From Cohaesibacter sp. (GTDB taxonomy: Bacteria > Pseudomonadota > Alphaproteobacteria > Rhizobiales > Cohaesibacteraceae), in the NCBI GenBank assembly GCA_025210795.1, contig JAOAQZ010000039.1:1-64000 (forward strand): DNA of 64,000 bases, read 5' to 3'. Positions 46,096 through 56,000 of this stretch are shown here, piece by piece (positions within the stretch are counted from its first letter, which is position 1; each line of letters begins with the position of its first letter). Below the pieces are notes generated by a model. The model was not told the DNA's origin. It saw only the letters and a program-made list of their open reading frames with translations, and did no database searches. The translations under genes were made by a program, and so were the position numbers.

Positions 46096-46233
46096 GTCAA
46101 GAACGACGTGATCAAATTATATTTCAGTCTGTAATTTCAGATTGTTAGAAAGTGCAACCGGATTTGATTTCCCATTTTGGGGCATTCCAAGGTAGCTAGT
46201 AAAAATCAAATCATTGCGAAAAGAGATAAGCAT

Positions 46234-48060
46234 ATGTGTGGTATCGTCGGAATTCTTGGCAAACAGGATGTAGCACCCCTTTTGGTGGATGCTCTCAAGC
46301 GGCTGGAATATCGTGGTTATGATTCAGCAGGTGTTGCAACCTTGCAAGAGGGACATCTTGATCGCCGCAGAGCTGCAGGCAAATTGCGCAATCTTGAACT
46401 CATTCTCAATGACAACCCCTTGCCTGGCTCCATCGGTATTGGCCACACCCGCTGGGCGACCCACGGCATTCCCAACGAAACCAACGCCCACCCCCATCAG
46501 GCAGGTAGTATCGCAGCCGTTCATAACGGCATTATTGAGAATTTTCGCGAATTGCGCGAAGAACTGGCCGCGCGCGGCCACGTTTTTGAATCCGAGACCG
46601 ATTCTGAAACCATTGTGCACCTGATCAAATGCGAAATGGATAAAGGCGCCAAGCCTGCTCAGGCTGTAGGCAATATCCTCCAGCGCCTGCATGGCGCCTT
46701 CTCTCTTGCCATCATCTTTGGTGGCGAGGAAGATCTGATGATCGGCGCGCGGCGCGGCAGCCCATTGGCCATTGGGCACGGGGAAGGGGAAATGTTCCTT
46801 GGCTCCGACGCCTTTGCCCTTGCTCCCTTTACCGATCAGGTCACCTATCTTGAAGATGGCGACTGGACGGTGCTGACCCGCAACTCCTATGTGGTCTTTG
46901 ATGAAAATGACAAGGAAGTCCAGCGTCCGCAAACCATGGCAATGGCCTCAACCCAGGTGGCAGACAAAGGCAACTACAAGCATTTCATGGAAAAAGAAAT
47001 GCATGAGCAGCCGGAAGTCATCCAGCATACCTTGGCCCATTATGTGGATTTTGCCTCCGGCAAGGTCCGCCTTAAAGACAAATTGCCGTTTAATTTCAAA
47101 GATCTTAAACGCATCACCATGTCCGCTTGCGGCACTGCCTATATTGCCGGTCTCGTTGCCAAATATTGGTTCGAGAAGATCGCCCGCATTCCGGTTGATA
47201 TCGACGTGGCATCCGAGTTCCGCTATCGCGAAGTCCCGATGGAAGAGGGTGGGCTGTCGCTCTTTATCTCCCAGTCTGGTGAGACGGCGGATACTTTGGC
47301 TTCCCTGCGCTATTGTCGTGATCAGGGCCAACATATTGCCTCTATCGTCAATGTTACGGAAAGCACAATCGCGCGCGAAAGTGATGCTATCTTCCCAACC
47401 ATTGCCGGACCGGAAATTGGCGTTGCTTCAACCAAGGCCTTTACTTGCCAGCTCTCAGTTTTGCTGTCGCTCGTCGTTCTGGCCGCTCGGGAGCGCGGGC
47501 AAATCACGGCAGAGCAGGAAGACGAGCTGGTGCAGGCTATCAGCGAATTGCCGAAATATATCCGTCAGGCTCTCAAACTCTCACCATCCATTGCTCATCT
47601 GGCCCGCCGCCTCTCCAAAGTCCATAACATTCTCTATCTTGGTCGCGGCACCAGCTTCCCGCTGGCTCTGGAAGGAGCGCTGAAGCTGAAAGAAATCTCC
47701 TATATCCATGCCGAAGCCTATGCAGCAGGTGAGTTGAAACACGGCCCCATCGCCTTGATTGATGAAAGCATGCCCGTTGTGGTCATTGCCCCGTCAGATT
47801 CCTCATTTGAGAAAACGGTCTCGAATATGCAGGAAGTCGCGGCCCGCGATGGTCAGATCATTCTGATTACCGATCAGGAAGGCGCGGACAAAAACACGCT
47901 CGACGAGTGCGAAACAATCATCATGCCCAAGGTGCCAGACATCCTAAGCCCAATCGTCTATGCCTTGCCTATTCAGCTGCTTGCCTATCATACGGCCGAT
48001 TTTATGGGAACAGATGTCGACCAGCCACGTAATCTGGCCAAATCGGTCACCGTCGAATAG
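46234..48060 (+). CDS. glmS: glutamine-fructose-6-phosphate aminotransferase (isomerizing)
   Basis: A 608-residue enzyme that makes glucosamine-6-phosphate from fructose-6-phosphate and glutamine. The ATG at 46234 is fixed by the invariant MCGIVGILG, in which Cys becomes the N-terminal nucleophile. HTRWATHG marks the glutaminase domain (about 1-240). Two SIS domains follow (ACGTAYIAGLVAKYWFE; GRGTSFPLALEGALKLKEIS). The C-terminal DQPRNLAKSVTVE is the family ending. No glmS ribozyme was seen upstream. A terminator follows. Confidence 0.98.
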   Translation: MCGIVGILGKQDVAPLLVDALKRLEYRGYDSAGVATLQEGHLDRRRAAGKLRNLELILNDNPLPGSIGIGHTRWATHGIPNETNAHPHQAGSIAAVHNGIIENFRELREELAARGHVFESETDSETIVHLIKCEMDKGAKPAQAVGNILQRLHGAFSLAIIFGGEEDLMIGARRGSPLAIGHGEGEMFLGSDAFALAPFTDQVTYLEDGDWTVLTRNSYVVFDENDKEVQRPQTMAMASTQVADKGNYKHFMEKEMHEQPEVIQHTLAHYVDFASGKVRLKDKLPFNFKDLKRITMSACGTAYIAGLVAKYWFEKIARIPVDIDVASEFRYREVPMEEGGLSLFISQSGETADTLASLRYCRDQGQHIASIVNVTESTIARESDAIFPTIAGPEIGVASTKAFTCQLSVLLSLVVLAARERGQITAEQEDELVQAISELPKYIRQALKLSPSIAHLARRLSKVHNILYLGRGTSFPLALEGALKLKEISYIHAEAYAAGELKHGPIALIDESMPVVVIAPSDSSFEKTVSNMQEVAARDGQIILITDQEGADKNTLDECETIIMPKVPDILSPIVYALPIQLLAYHTADFMGTDVDQPRNLAKSVTVE

Positions 48061-48084
48061 AGCGCGATCATCATATAGTAAACC

Positions 48085-48120
48085 AACGAAGCCGGGGATC
48101 TCTCCGGCTTCTTTCGTTTT
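48085..48120 (+). terminator. terminator of glmS
   Basis: GAAGCCGG (48088-48095) and CCGGCTTC (48104-48111) with an eight-base loop, followed by TTTCGTTTT. Confidence 0.82.
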
Positions 48121-48210
48121 GGCAGCCCCATTCAGCAACATTACGCTAGTGCAATAGCTTTCAGGCCAGTAGGGTCACGCTCAAAAGATACCTTAAAGGC
48201 ACTTTGTTTG

Positions 48211-49074
48211 ATGAATAGTCAGATCTCCCCCACAGCAATCCTTCTTATGCTTCTTGCCATGATTTTCATCCCCGGCGGGGATAGTGCTGGCAAGGTCTTA
48301 AGCACCAGCCTTGGGGTTGAACCTCTCTTCATTGCCTGGAGTCGTTTTGCAATCGGCTTTCTTTTCATTTTATGTCTTATGAAACGAAATTCGGTTCAGC
48401 TGGAGCTCTTTAAAAACTGGCGTATTTGGTTGCGTGCCCTCTTCATCATTGGCGGCATCACCTGCATCTTAACGGCCCTTAAAACCGAGCCTTTACCCAA
48501 TGTATTCGCAGCCTTTTTCATTGGCCCGATCCTGTCTTATTTTGTCTCGGCTATCTTGCTCAAAGAGCCGATCACGCTTGGGCGAACCATCCTGCTCTTC
48601 ATCGGCTTTGCAGGGGTGTTACTGGTGGTCAAGCCGAGCGCGAATTTGTCGAGCGGCATGGCCTTTGCGATTCTGGCTGGCTGTTTCTACGGCTCTTTTC
48701 TGGTTGCCAGCCGCTGGCTCGCCCCATTGGCCTCGGGCAAAATGATGCTTCTTAGCCAGCTTTTGATCGGCACCATCCTTTTAGCCCCTTTCGGCCTTGG
48801 CAAGCTGCCTGATTTTTCTTGGGAATTGTCAGCCTATACCATGGCCAGCGCACTTGGCTCTGCCATTGGCAACCTGTTTTTGATCCTTGCCTATCAGCAA
48901 ATGCAGGCCTCACGGCTGGCACCTCTTGTTTATGTGCAACTGGTCGCGGCCACGCTTTTCGGCTTCCTACTATTTGGAACCTTGCCGGACCTCATCAGCT
49001 TTGCCGGTCTTGGCCTGTTGCTTCTGTCCGGCTTTGCTTCATTCCTGCTCAAGACGCCACAAGCCAAAGCCTAA
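48211..49074 (+). CDS. DMT superfamily (EamA) transporter
   Basis: A 287-residue membrane protein with about ten helices in two EamA repeats: LLMLLAMIFIPGGDSAGKVL and FIAWSRFAIGFLFILCLMKR; LEYQQMQ-type closing region LAYQQMQASRLAPLVYVQLV followed by LFGFLLFGTLPDLISF. The substrate is unknown. It is unlike the DMT gene at 42324-43265 beyond the shared fold. It ends with a four-base overlap with the convergent ybaN gene. Together these two genes separate glmS from DUF502/recG, which are often neighbours in related genomes. Confidence 0.9.
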   Translation: MNSQISPTAILLMLLAMIFIPGGDSAGKVLSTSLGVEPLFIAWSRFAIGFLFILCLMKRNSVQLELFKNWRIWLRALFIIGGITCILTALKTEPLPNVFAAFFIGPILSYFVSAILLKEPITLGRTILLFIGFAGVLLVVKPSANLSSGMAFAILAGCFYGSFLVASRWLAPLASGKMMLLSQLLIGTILLAPFGLGKLPDFSWELSAYTMASALGSAIGNLFLILAYQQMQASRLAPLVYVQLVAATLFGFLLFGTLPDLISFAGLGLLLLSGFASFLLKTPQAKA

Positions 49075-49463
49075 TCCAGTAGGTCTTCCTCTTGCGGCCC
49101 GTCAGGACGGGTGCCGACATAATAGGCGCAGGCAACAAAGAAGACACCGACACAGATAAACAGGATGGGGCCGGGCTGGGCAAAATAGGTAAAGCTGATC
49201 ATTCCGATGAGCATACCCGTAAAGGCAAGATATTTAGCCCGTCGGGGGATAGCCTGATAGTCGCGCCACGCAAGAATAGGCGGGCCAAACAGGGGATGCT
49301 CAAGCAGCCAAGCCTCAAGCTGGGGTGAGGAGCGAGCAAAGAAAAAGGCCGCTGCCAAAAAGAAAATCGTCGAGGGCAGGATCGGCAAGATGACCCCGAT
49401 CAGACCAATGGCAACCATGCTCATGCCCAACAGAAGGAAAATGCCTCGTTCCAGTTTTTTCAT
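49071..49463 (-). CDS. YbaN family (DUF454) inner membrane protein
   Basis: A 130-residue protein of the DUF454 family with three to four membrane helices. Typical parts are LERGIFLLLGMSMVAIGLIG, VILPILPSTIFFLAAAFFFA and RSSPQLEAWLLEHPLFGPPI, followed by a pair of helices and a hydrophilic acidic tail. The function is unknown. The Met at 49463 matches the family start; sixteen further codons upstream look non-coding. The stop overlaps the stop of the convergent transporter. Confidence 0.88.
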   Translation of the reverse strand: MKKLERGIFLLLGMSMVAIGLIGVILPILPSTIFFLAAAFFFARSSPQLEAWLLEHPLFGPPILAWRDYQAIPRRAKYLAFTGMLIGMISFTYFAQPGPILFICVGVFFVACAYYVGTRPDGPQEEDLLD

Positions 49464-49647
49464 GCGTTCCTCAAATCTGGCCCTCAAAAATCGGTCATGA
49501 GACTCTCCCACACAGAGAAGTCTTCATTATACAGGGTAAAAATAGTGCACGGACGAAAGAATGAAACCTTTTCACCACCAGATTGACGCATTATCTGCTA
49601 TGCATTGATAAGTGAACGGTATCTATTCAGGTTCAAGTGGAAGAGAC

Positions 49648-50382
49648 ATGAAGAAGAGCAGTGAAAAACACAATCAGGAACGGGTGAGGCTGACGTTTGG
49701 TGCCCGGCTGAGGAACTATTTTTTCACTGGTCTGGTGATCACCGCACCGATTGGAATCACGGTCTTTCTTACTTGGTCTTTCATCCAGTGGGTTGATGAC
49801 TGGGTAAAACCCTATATTCCTGACGTCTATAATCCGGATAATTACCTTCCATTTTCCGTGCCCGGCGTGGGGCTGATTTTTGCCCTGATCATCATCACGA
49901 TTCTGGGCTTTTTGACCGCCAATTTTGTTGGCCGGTCTTTTGTGTCTTTTGGCGAGATTATGCTGGGGCGCATGCCGCTGGTGCGTAATCTCTACAGAGC
50001 ACTCAAACAGATTTTTGAAACGGCTTTGTCACAGAAAGGACAAACTTTCACCAAAGCTGCGGTGATTGAATATCCGCGGCGGGATCTTTGGGCGCTGGCT
50101 TTTGTCGCCACCGATACAGTGGGGGAAGTGGCTCATCGCATTAGCGACAAGGCAGGCAATGACGAAGGGTTTTTAAGCGTCTTTCTACCAACCACACCCA
50201 ACCCGACTTCGGGTTTCCTCCTTTTTGTTCCGCGCAAAGATGTGATCTTGCTTGACATGTCTGTGGAAGATGCAGCCAAGCTGGTTATTTCTGCAGGGCT
50301 AGTCACACCCGGCTTCATCGCTGAAAATGCAGCGGAAGAAGACAAGGAAAAGGCGCTGGAGCTACTGGCTGAGCAAAAGTGA
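49648..50382 (+). CDS. DUF502 family membrane protein
   Basis: A 244-residue protein of the DUF502 family. After a basic N-terminus come two membrane helices (YFFTGLVITAPIGITVFLTW; VPGVGLIFALIIITILGFLT), then a soluble beta-rich domain with GRMPLVRNLYRALKQIFETA, FLPTTPNPTSGFLLFVPRKD and SVEDAAKLVISAGL. The signature PNPTSG is characteristic. The role is unknown in bacteria; plant relatives are known as LIKE-COV. The start has GGAAGAG. It is convergent with recG, a conserved arrangement in this group. Confidence 0.93.
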   Translation: MKKSSEKHNQERVRLTFGARLRNYFFTGLVITAPIGITVFLTWSFIQWVDDWVKPYIPDVYNPDNYLPFSVPGVGLIFALIIITILGFLTANFVGRSFVSFGEIMLGRMPLVRNLYRALKQIFETALSQKGQTFTKAAVIEYPRRDLWALAFVATDTVGEVAHRISDKAGNDEGFLSVFLPTTPNPTSGFLLFVPRKDVILLDMSVEDAAKLVISAGLVTPGFIAENAAEEDKEKALELLAEQK

Positions 50383-50434
50383 GCGCTATTTGCTCACGCA
50401 TAGCCCCCAATCCGCAATCCCGTAAAGCACAGCT

Positions 50435-52540
50435 TTATCCAGCCTTGAGCAACAAGATTGCCTCATCCCGCCCGAATAAATAGAGAAGATCGCGCAGCGC
50501 CTTGCCGCGCGGGGACTGAAGTCCGGGGTCCTTTTCAGTAATCAAGCGGGCATCATCACGGGCCGCTTCCATAAGCTCTTGATGAAACTCCATCTGCGCA
50601 ATCCGAAAGCCGGGCATGCCGGACTGTTTCGTGCCCAGCAAATCCCCTTCACCGCGAAGGCGCAAATCTTCCTCAGCAATGCGAAAGCCGTCTTCGGTCT
50701 CGCGCATGATAGAAAGCCGCGCTTTGGAGACTTCTCCCAAAGGCCCTTTAAAGAGCAAAATACAAGAAGAGGCCTTATCACCGCGCCCAACACGACCGCG
50801 CAGCTGGTGCAACTGGGCAAGGCCAAAGCGCTCGGCATGCTCTATCACGATAATGGTGGCGTCAGGCACATCGACACCCACTTCAATAACAGTGGTCGCA
50901 ACAAGAATTTGCGCCTCACCATCCTTGAAATTGTCCATTGCCTGCTTCTTTTCATCCGGCGTCATCCGGCCATGAACCAGCGCGACATGAGATCCAAAAA
51001 TGTTCTTGAGGGAAGCAAAACGGTCTTCAGCCGAGGTGACATCAAGAACATCGGATTCTTCCACTAACGGGCATACCCAATAAACCTTGGCCCCATTTTG
51101 CACTGCCCGCCCAATACCGCTTACCAGTTCGTCAAACCGGTCTAGCGACATGGTCCGTGTGGCAATTGGCTTTCGGCCCGCAGGTTTTTCAGTGAGCAAA
51201 GATACATCCATGTCACCAAAATAGGTGAGAACCAAGGTGCGCGGAATGGGCGTTGCCGTCATAACCAGCAGATCCGTTGCCTGCCCCTTGGAGGAGAGCA
51301 TAAGGCGCTGATGCACCCCGAAACGGTGCTGTTCATCCACAATGGCGAGGCCAAGATCGGCAAATTCCACCGTGCCTTGAAACAGCGCATGAGTGCCAAT
51401 CAAAAGGTCAATATCACCTTCTTTAAGTGCTTTGAGTTTTGCCTTCTTATCGCCCGCGCTGTCTTTGCCGGTAAGGGTGGTCACCCGCACGCCAATGGCG
51501 TCACATAACGGTTTGATGGACTGCAAATGCTGGCGGGCAAGCAGCTCGGTCGGCGCCATAATGGCAGTTTGCGAGCCTGATTCAATCACCGCAATCGCGG
51601 CAAAGAGAGCCACCATGGTTTTGCCGCTGCCGACATCCCCTTGAACAAGGCGTAACATCCGCTCGGGAGAGGCAAGATCCTTTTCAATATCGGCAATGGA
51701 ATTGAGCTGACTTTGCGTAAGGGCAAAGGGCAGGGCAGCCGTTAGCGCCTTTGCCAGCTTGCCACTCCATCGGCGGGCAATCCCTGCCTCCTTCTTGATG
51801 GAATTGCGCACAAGCGACAGAGCAAGCTGACTTGCAAGGCATTCATCATAGGCAAGACGCAGGCGGGCAGGGGCAATCGGCTCAACATCCTTGACCTCAA
51901 GAGGATTATGCACCCGTTGCAGGCACTCGCTAAATCCCGCCCAGCCATGCTTGTCGAGCCATGCCTTATCCTGCCATTCTCCTATCACCGGCAAGTCATC
52001 AAGGGCCACCTGCATGGTCTTGTGAACCACCTTGCTCGAAAGACCTGCAGTCAGCGGATAGACAGGCTCAATCAGGGGAAGGGAGGCAAAATCTTCTTCG
52101 CTCACCACATGATCAGGATGAGCAATCTGGGCCTCTCCATTATAGCGCTCAAGCCGCCCTGAGACATACCGCACCTCACCAACGGGCATTTGCCGCTCAA
52201 GATAGCCCCCCTTGGCATGGAAAAAGATCAAAGTCAGACTATCCGTCTCATCATGACAAAGAATACGATAAGGCACGCGCCGGTTATGGCGCGGAGGTGG
52301 CATATGCTTGTCGATGGTCACCTTGACGGTGACGATACCCCCATCGGGCGCATGGGCAATACCGGGTTGTAAGCTGCGGTCGATCAGCGAGTGGGGCATA
52401 TGAAGCAGCAAATCAATCCGCCGCGCCTCAAGCAAGGCATCGCCGCGCAGCAATTTTGAAAATGTCTGGCTCATCTTCGGGCCGACACCCTTGATTCCCA
52501 GAAGCGAGGCGAACAATTGGTTGAGGTAAAGCGGACGCAT
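50435..52540 (-). CDS. recG: ATP-dependent DNA helicase RecG
   Basis: A 701-residue superfamily 2 helicase that regresses stalled replication forks and processes recombination intermediates. The wedge/OB domain is N-terminal (about 60-160). Walker A is GDVGSGKTMVALFAA, the DExH box is DEQHRFGV, and motif III is TATPIPRTL. RGRVGRGDKASSC is motif VI. The frame is open 21 codons further upstream; the ATG at 52540 (MRPLYLNQLFASLLGIKGVG) is the family start. It is divergent from sdhE-mfd. Confidence 0.96.
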   Translation of the reverse strand: MRPLYLNQLFASLLGIKGVGPKMSQTFSKLLRGDALLEARRIDLLLHMPHSLIDRSLQPGIAHAPDGGIVTVKVTIDKHMPPPRHNRRVPYRILCHDETDSLTLIFFHAKGGYLERQMPVGEVRYVSGRLERYNGEAQIAHPDHVVSEEDFASLPLIEPVYPLTAGLSSKVVHKTMQVALDDLPVIGEWQDKAWLDKHGWAGFSECLQRVHNPLEVKDVEPIAPARLRLAYDECLASQLALSLVRNSIKKEAGIARRWSGKLAKALTAALPFALTQSQLNSIADIEKDLASPERMLRLVQGDVGSGKTMVALFAAIAVIESGSQTAIMAPTELLARQHLQSIKPLCDAIGVRVTTLTGKDSAGDKKAKLKALKEGDIDLLIGTHALFQGTVEFADLGLAIVDEQHRFGVHQRLMLSSKGQATDLLVMTATPIPRTLVLTYFGDMDVSLLTEKPAGRKPIATRTMSLDRFDELVSGIGRAVQNGAKVYWVCPLVEESDVLDVTSAEDRFASLKNIFGSHVALVHGRMTPDEKKQAMDNFKDGEAQILVATTVIEVGVDVPDATIIVIEHAERFGLAQLHQLRGRVGRGDKASSCILLFKGPLGEVSKARLSIMRETEDGFRIAEEDLRLRGEGDLLGTKQSGMPGFRIAQMEFHQELMEAARDDARLITEKDPGLQSPRGKALRDLLYLFGRDEAILLLKAG

Positions 52541-52722
52541 GGCAACAACGTGATTCTGCAAGTTTTGACAAATCAGATAAGAGCATGGCGACCCTTTACT
52601 CAATCGTCAAGCAATGTTCTCTCTTTGTTTTTTGTTGATAGAGCGCAGGGAGGCTGACAAAGCCCTCTTCACCCGCTATATACAATCATCTTTTTCAGGC
52701 CATAAGGATGGAGAATTCTCCC

Positions 52723-53007
52723 ATGTCACAAGGATCTACACGAAGCAGCGATGGTCTGGATGTCCGCCGTAAGAAAATTCTTATGCGTGCCTGGCATCGC
52801 GGCATCAAGGAAATGGACCTGATGTTTGGCCGCTTTGTTGACCGCGAGTTGGAAAATCTCTCCGACCAGGAGCTTTCCGAGCTGGAAATGATCATGGACC
52901 AGCATGACCGCGACCTGATCCAGTGGTTCACCGATGAAGTGCCGGTCCCGCAGGAATTTGATTGCCCCATTTTCCACCGTATCAAAACCTATCACGAAAC
53001 ATTCTAG
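52723..53007 (+). CDS. sdhE: FAD assembly factor SdhE (SDHAF2 family)
   Basis: A 94-residue helical-bundle protein that promotes covalent FAD attachment to succinate dehydrogenase. The conserved RGxxE motif appears in WHRGIKEMDLMFGRFVD (about residues 25-41), followed by LSDQELSELEMIMDQHDRDL and WFTDEVPVP. An ATG at 52708 is possible, but 52723 has a GGAG site at better spacing. It lies 67 bases upstream of mfd, the common order in alphaproteobacteria. Confidence 0.94.
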   Translation: MSQGSTRSSDGLDVRRKKILMRAWHRGIKEMDLMFGRFVDRELENLSDQELSELEMIMDQHDRDLIQWFTDEVPVPQEFDCPIFHRIKTYHETF

Positions 53008-53074
53008 GGCTAACCTCACAGGCGGGGCGTACAACGCTCCAATCCCGTCTGTCTGGTCTTTACTGCCGTTTCCT

Positions 53075-56000
53075 ATGCAAAGTCTGCCCATGCTCTCGCT
53101 CAATGATGCTCTTGCCCAATCCATGATGGTTCATTACAGCCATGTCCCCGATGGCATGGAAGGCTATGCCTTGGCGCAGATTGCAGAACAGAACCTCAAA
53201 AATGATGGCTCGGGCAAAGTTGCTGCCTTCTATGTAGCGCGAGACTATCAGCGCCTTGTTTCCATGGAACAGGCTTTGCGGTTTTTCGCGCCCAATATGG
53301 ATGTGATCAGCATTCCCGCGTGGGATTGCGTGCCTTATGATCGGGTCTCTCCCAATGCGGAGATTTCTGCCCGCCGCATGACTGCTCTGTCGCAGCTGGC
53401 CTATGGCGCGTTTGAACGTCCGGTTATTGTTCTCTCCACCATCAATGCTCTGTTGCAGCGCGTGCCAAGCCGCACTTCGATCAAAAAGCAAAGCTGGTCG
53501 GCAAAGCCGGGGCAGATTGTTGATATGGATGCGCTGGTTGGCTGGCTGGAAACCAACGGCTTTTTGCGCACGCCAACGGTGCGCGAACAGGGGGAATATG
53601 CGGTCCGCGGCGGCATTGTCGACTTGTTCGCGCCGGGCAAGGAAGAGCCCATCCGCCTTGATTTCTTCGGAGACACCCTTGAGAGCATCCGTACCTTCGA
53701 GACCGAAAGCCAGCGCTCTGTAGGGCAATTGCGCAGCATTGATCTGGTCTCGGCCAGCGAGGTGGTGCTGACAGAGGAGGCAATCTCGTCTTTTCGCAGC
53801 AAATATACCGGCTCCTTTGGCGCATCCACCCGTGATGACCAGCTCTATCATGCCGTCACCGAAGGGCGACGTTATCAGGGGCTGGAACATTGGCTGCCCT
53901 ATCTCAATAGCGACCTTGAGGCACTGACCGATTTTACCGGCACAGCGCCACTCGTGCTCGATCATCTATGTGATGAAGCTGCAAGCGAGCGCATTGAACT
54001 CATTCAGGATCATTATGAAAGCCGCAAAGAGGCTTTTGAGAGCGAGCTTGATCAGGGCGTTCCTTACAAACCCATCGCACCCAACCTTCTTTATCTCAGC
54101 GAAGAAGACTGGAAAGGCACCTTGGGCACGTTTAAGCGCGTGCGCCTGTCTCCCTTTGACCGGCCTGACAACAACCTTGGCGAAATTGTCGATTGTGGCG
54201 GCAAGCAGGGGCGCAATTTTGCAGCGGAACGAAGCTCCGGCAGCGTCAATATTTTTGACGCGCTCATCAAGCATATTGCTGAGCTAAAAGAAGCCAGGAA
54301 ACGGGTGACCATCGCCTGTTGGTCCGAAGGCTCTGCCGACCGGATGCATCAGGTACTGACCGATCACGGGCTCACCGGTCTTGTGCCTTACAAGACATGG
54401 CAAGCCCGGCAGGTCATCACCCAAAAACAGGTTGGCATCACCGTCCTTGAGCTGGAAAGCGGCTTTGAGACCACAAAAGATGCGGTGATTGGCGAGCAGG
54501 ATATTCTTGGTGACCGGCTAATCCGCAACAAACGCCGACGCAAGAAAAATTCAGACTTCCTGACCGAAGCAACCAGCCTGTCCCAAGGGGACATCGTTGT
54601 TCATATCGAGCATGGCATCGGCCGTTTTCAAGGGCTGAAAAGTGTGGATGCCGCAGGCGCCCCCCATGATTGCCTCGAGATCCACTATGCTGGCGGTGAC
54701 AAGCTCTTCCTGCCGGTTGAGAATATCGAGCTGCTTTCCCGCTATGGCAATGCAGACACCGAGGCACAATTAGACAAGCTGGGCGGCGTTGCATGGCAGG
54801 CGCGCAAATCCAAAATGAAGGCGCGGATCCGCATGATGGCGGATCAGCTTATCAAAGTGGCTGCGGAGCGCGAATTGCGCACGGCCGAACGGATTGCACC
54901 GCCCGAAGGTCTCTATGATGAATTTGCGGCCCGTTTCCCCTTTGATGAAACGGATGACCAGTTTAATGCAATCGAGCAGGTCTTTGACGATATGGGCTCC
55001 GGTCGCCCTATGGACCGCCTGATCTGCGGCGATGTGGGCTTTGGCAAAACTGAAGTTGCCCTACGTGCCGCCTTCATTGCTGCTATGAATGGAAGGCAAG
55101 TTGCGGTGGTCGTGCCCACAACCTTGCTCGCCCGCCAGCATTACAAAACCTTTGCCGAGCGTTTTGCAGGCTTCCCGCTCAATGTCGCGCAGGCCTCCCG
55201 ACTGGTTAGCTCCAAGGATCTGTCAGCCACTAAGAAAGGCCTTAAAGAAGGCAATGTCGATATTGTCGTCGGCACGCATGCCTTGCTTGGCAAAACCGTT
55301 GGCTTCCGCGATCTCGGGCTACTCATCATTGATGAAGAACAACATTTTGGCGTCAAACACAAAGAGCGACTCAAAGAGCTGCGCGCCGATGTGCATGTGC
55401 TAACCCTATCGGCCACCCCAATTCCGCGTACCTTGCAACTGGCTCTAACCGGCGTGCGGGAACTGTCTCTGATCGCCACACCTCCGGTGGACCGGCTTGC
55501 GGTGCGCACCTTTATTTCGCCCTTTGATGCCCTGACAATCCGAGAAGCTTTGCTGCGCGAACATTATCGCGGCGGCCAGAGCTTCTATGTCTGCCCGCGC
55601 GTCTCTGATATTGCAGAAATCCATCAATTCCTTACCGAACAGGTACCCGAGGTCAAAGTCGCTGTCGCCCATGGCCAAATGCCCGCAGGCGAACTTGATG
55701 ACATCATGACCGCTTTCTATGACGGACAATATGATGTGCTGCTTTCAACCACTATTGTGGAATCGGGCATTGATGTGCCAACCGCCAACACCCTTATCGT
55801 CCACCGCGCCGATATGTTCGGCCTCTCTCAGCTTTATCAGCTACGCGGTCGGGTGGGGCGCTCCAAAACGCGGGCTTATGCACTCTTCACCATTCCGGTG
55901 AAAAAGATCCTTACCCCAACTGCCGAGCGCCGTCTCAAAGTCTTGCAAAGCCTTGATACACTGGGCGCAGGATTCCAACTTGCCAGCCATGATCTTGATA

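Noticed and set aside
46096-46233. Possible glmS ribozyme
   Set aside because: No ribozyme core sequence is visible in the 138-base leader, and this class is mainly found in Gram-positive bacteria.
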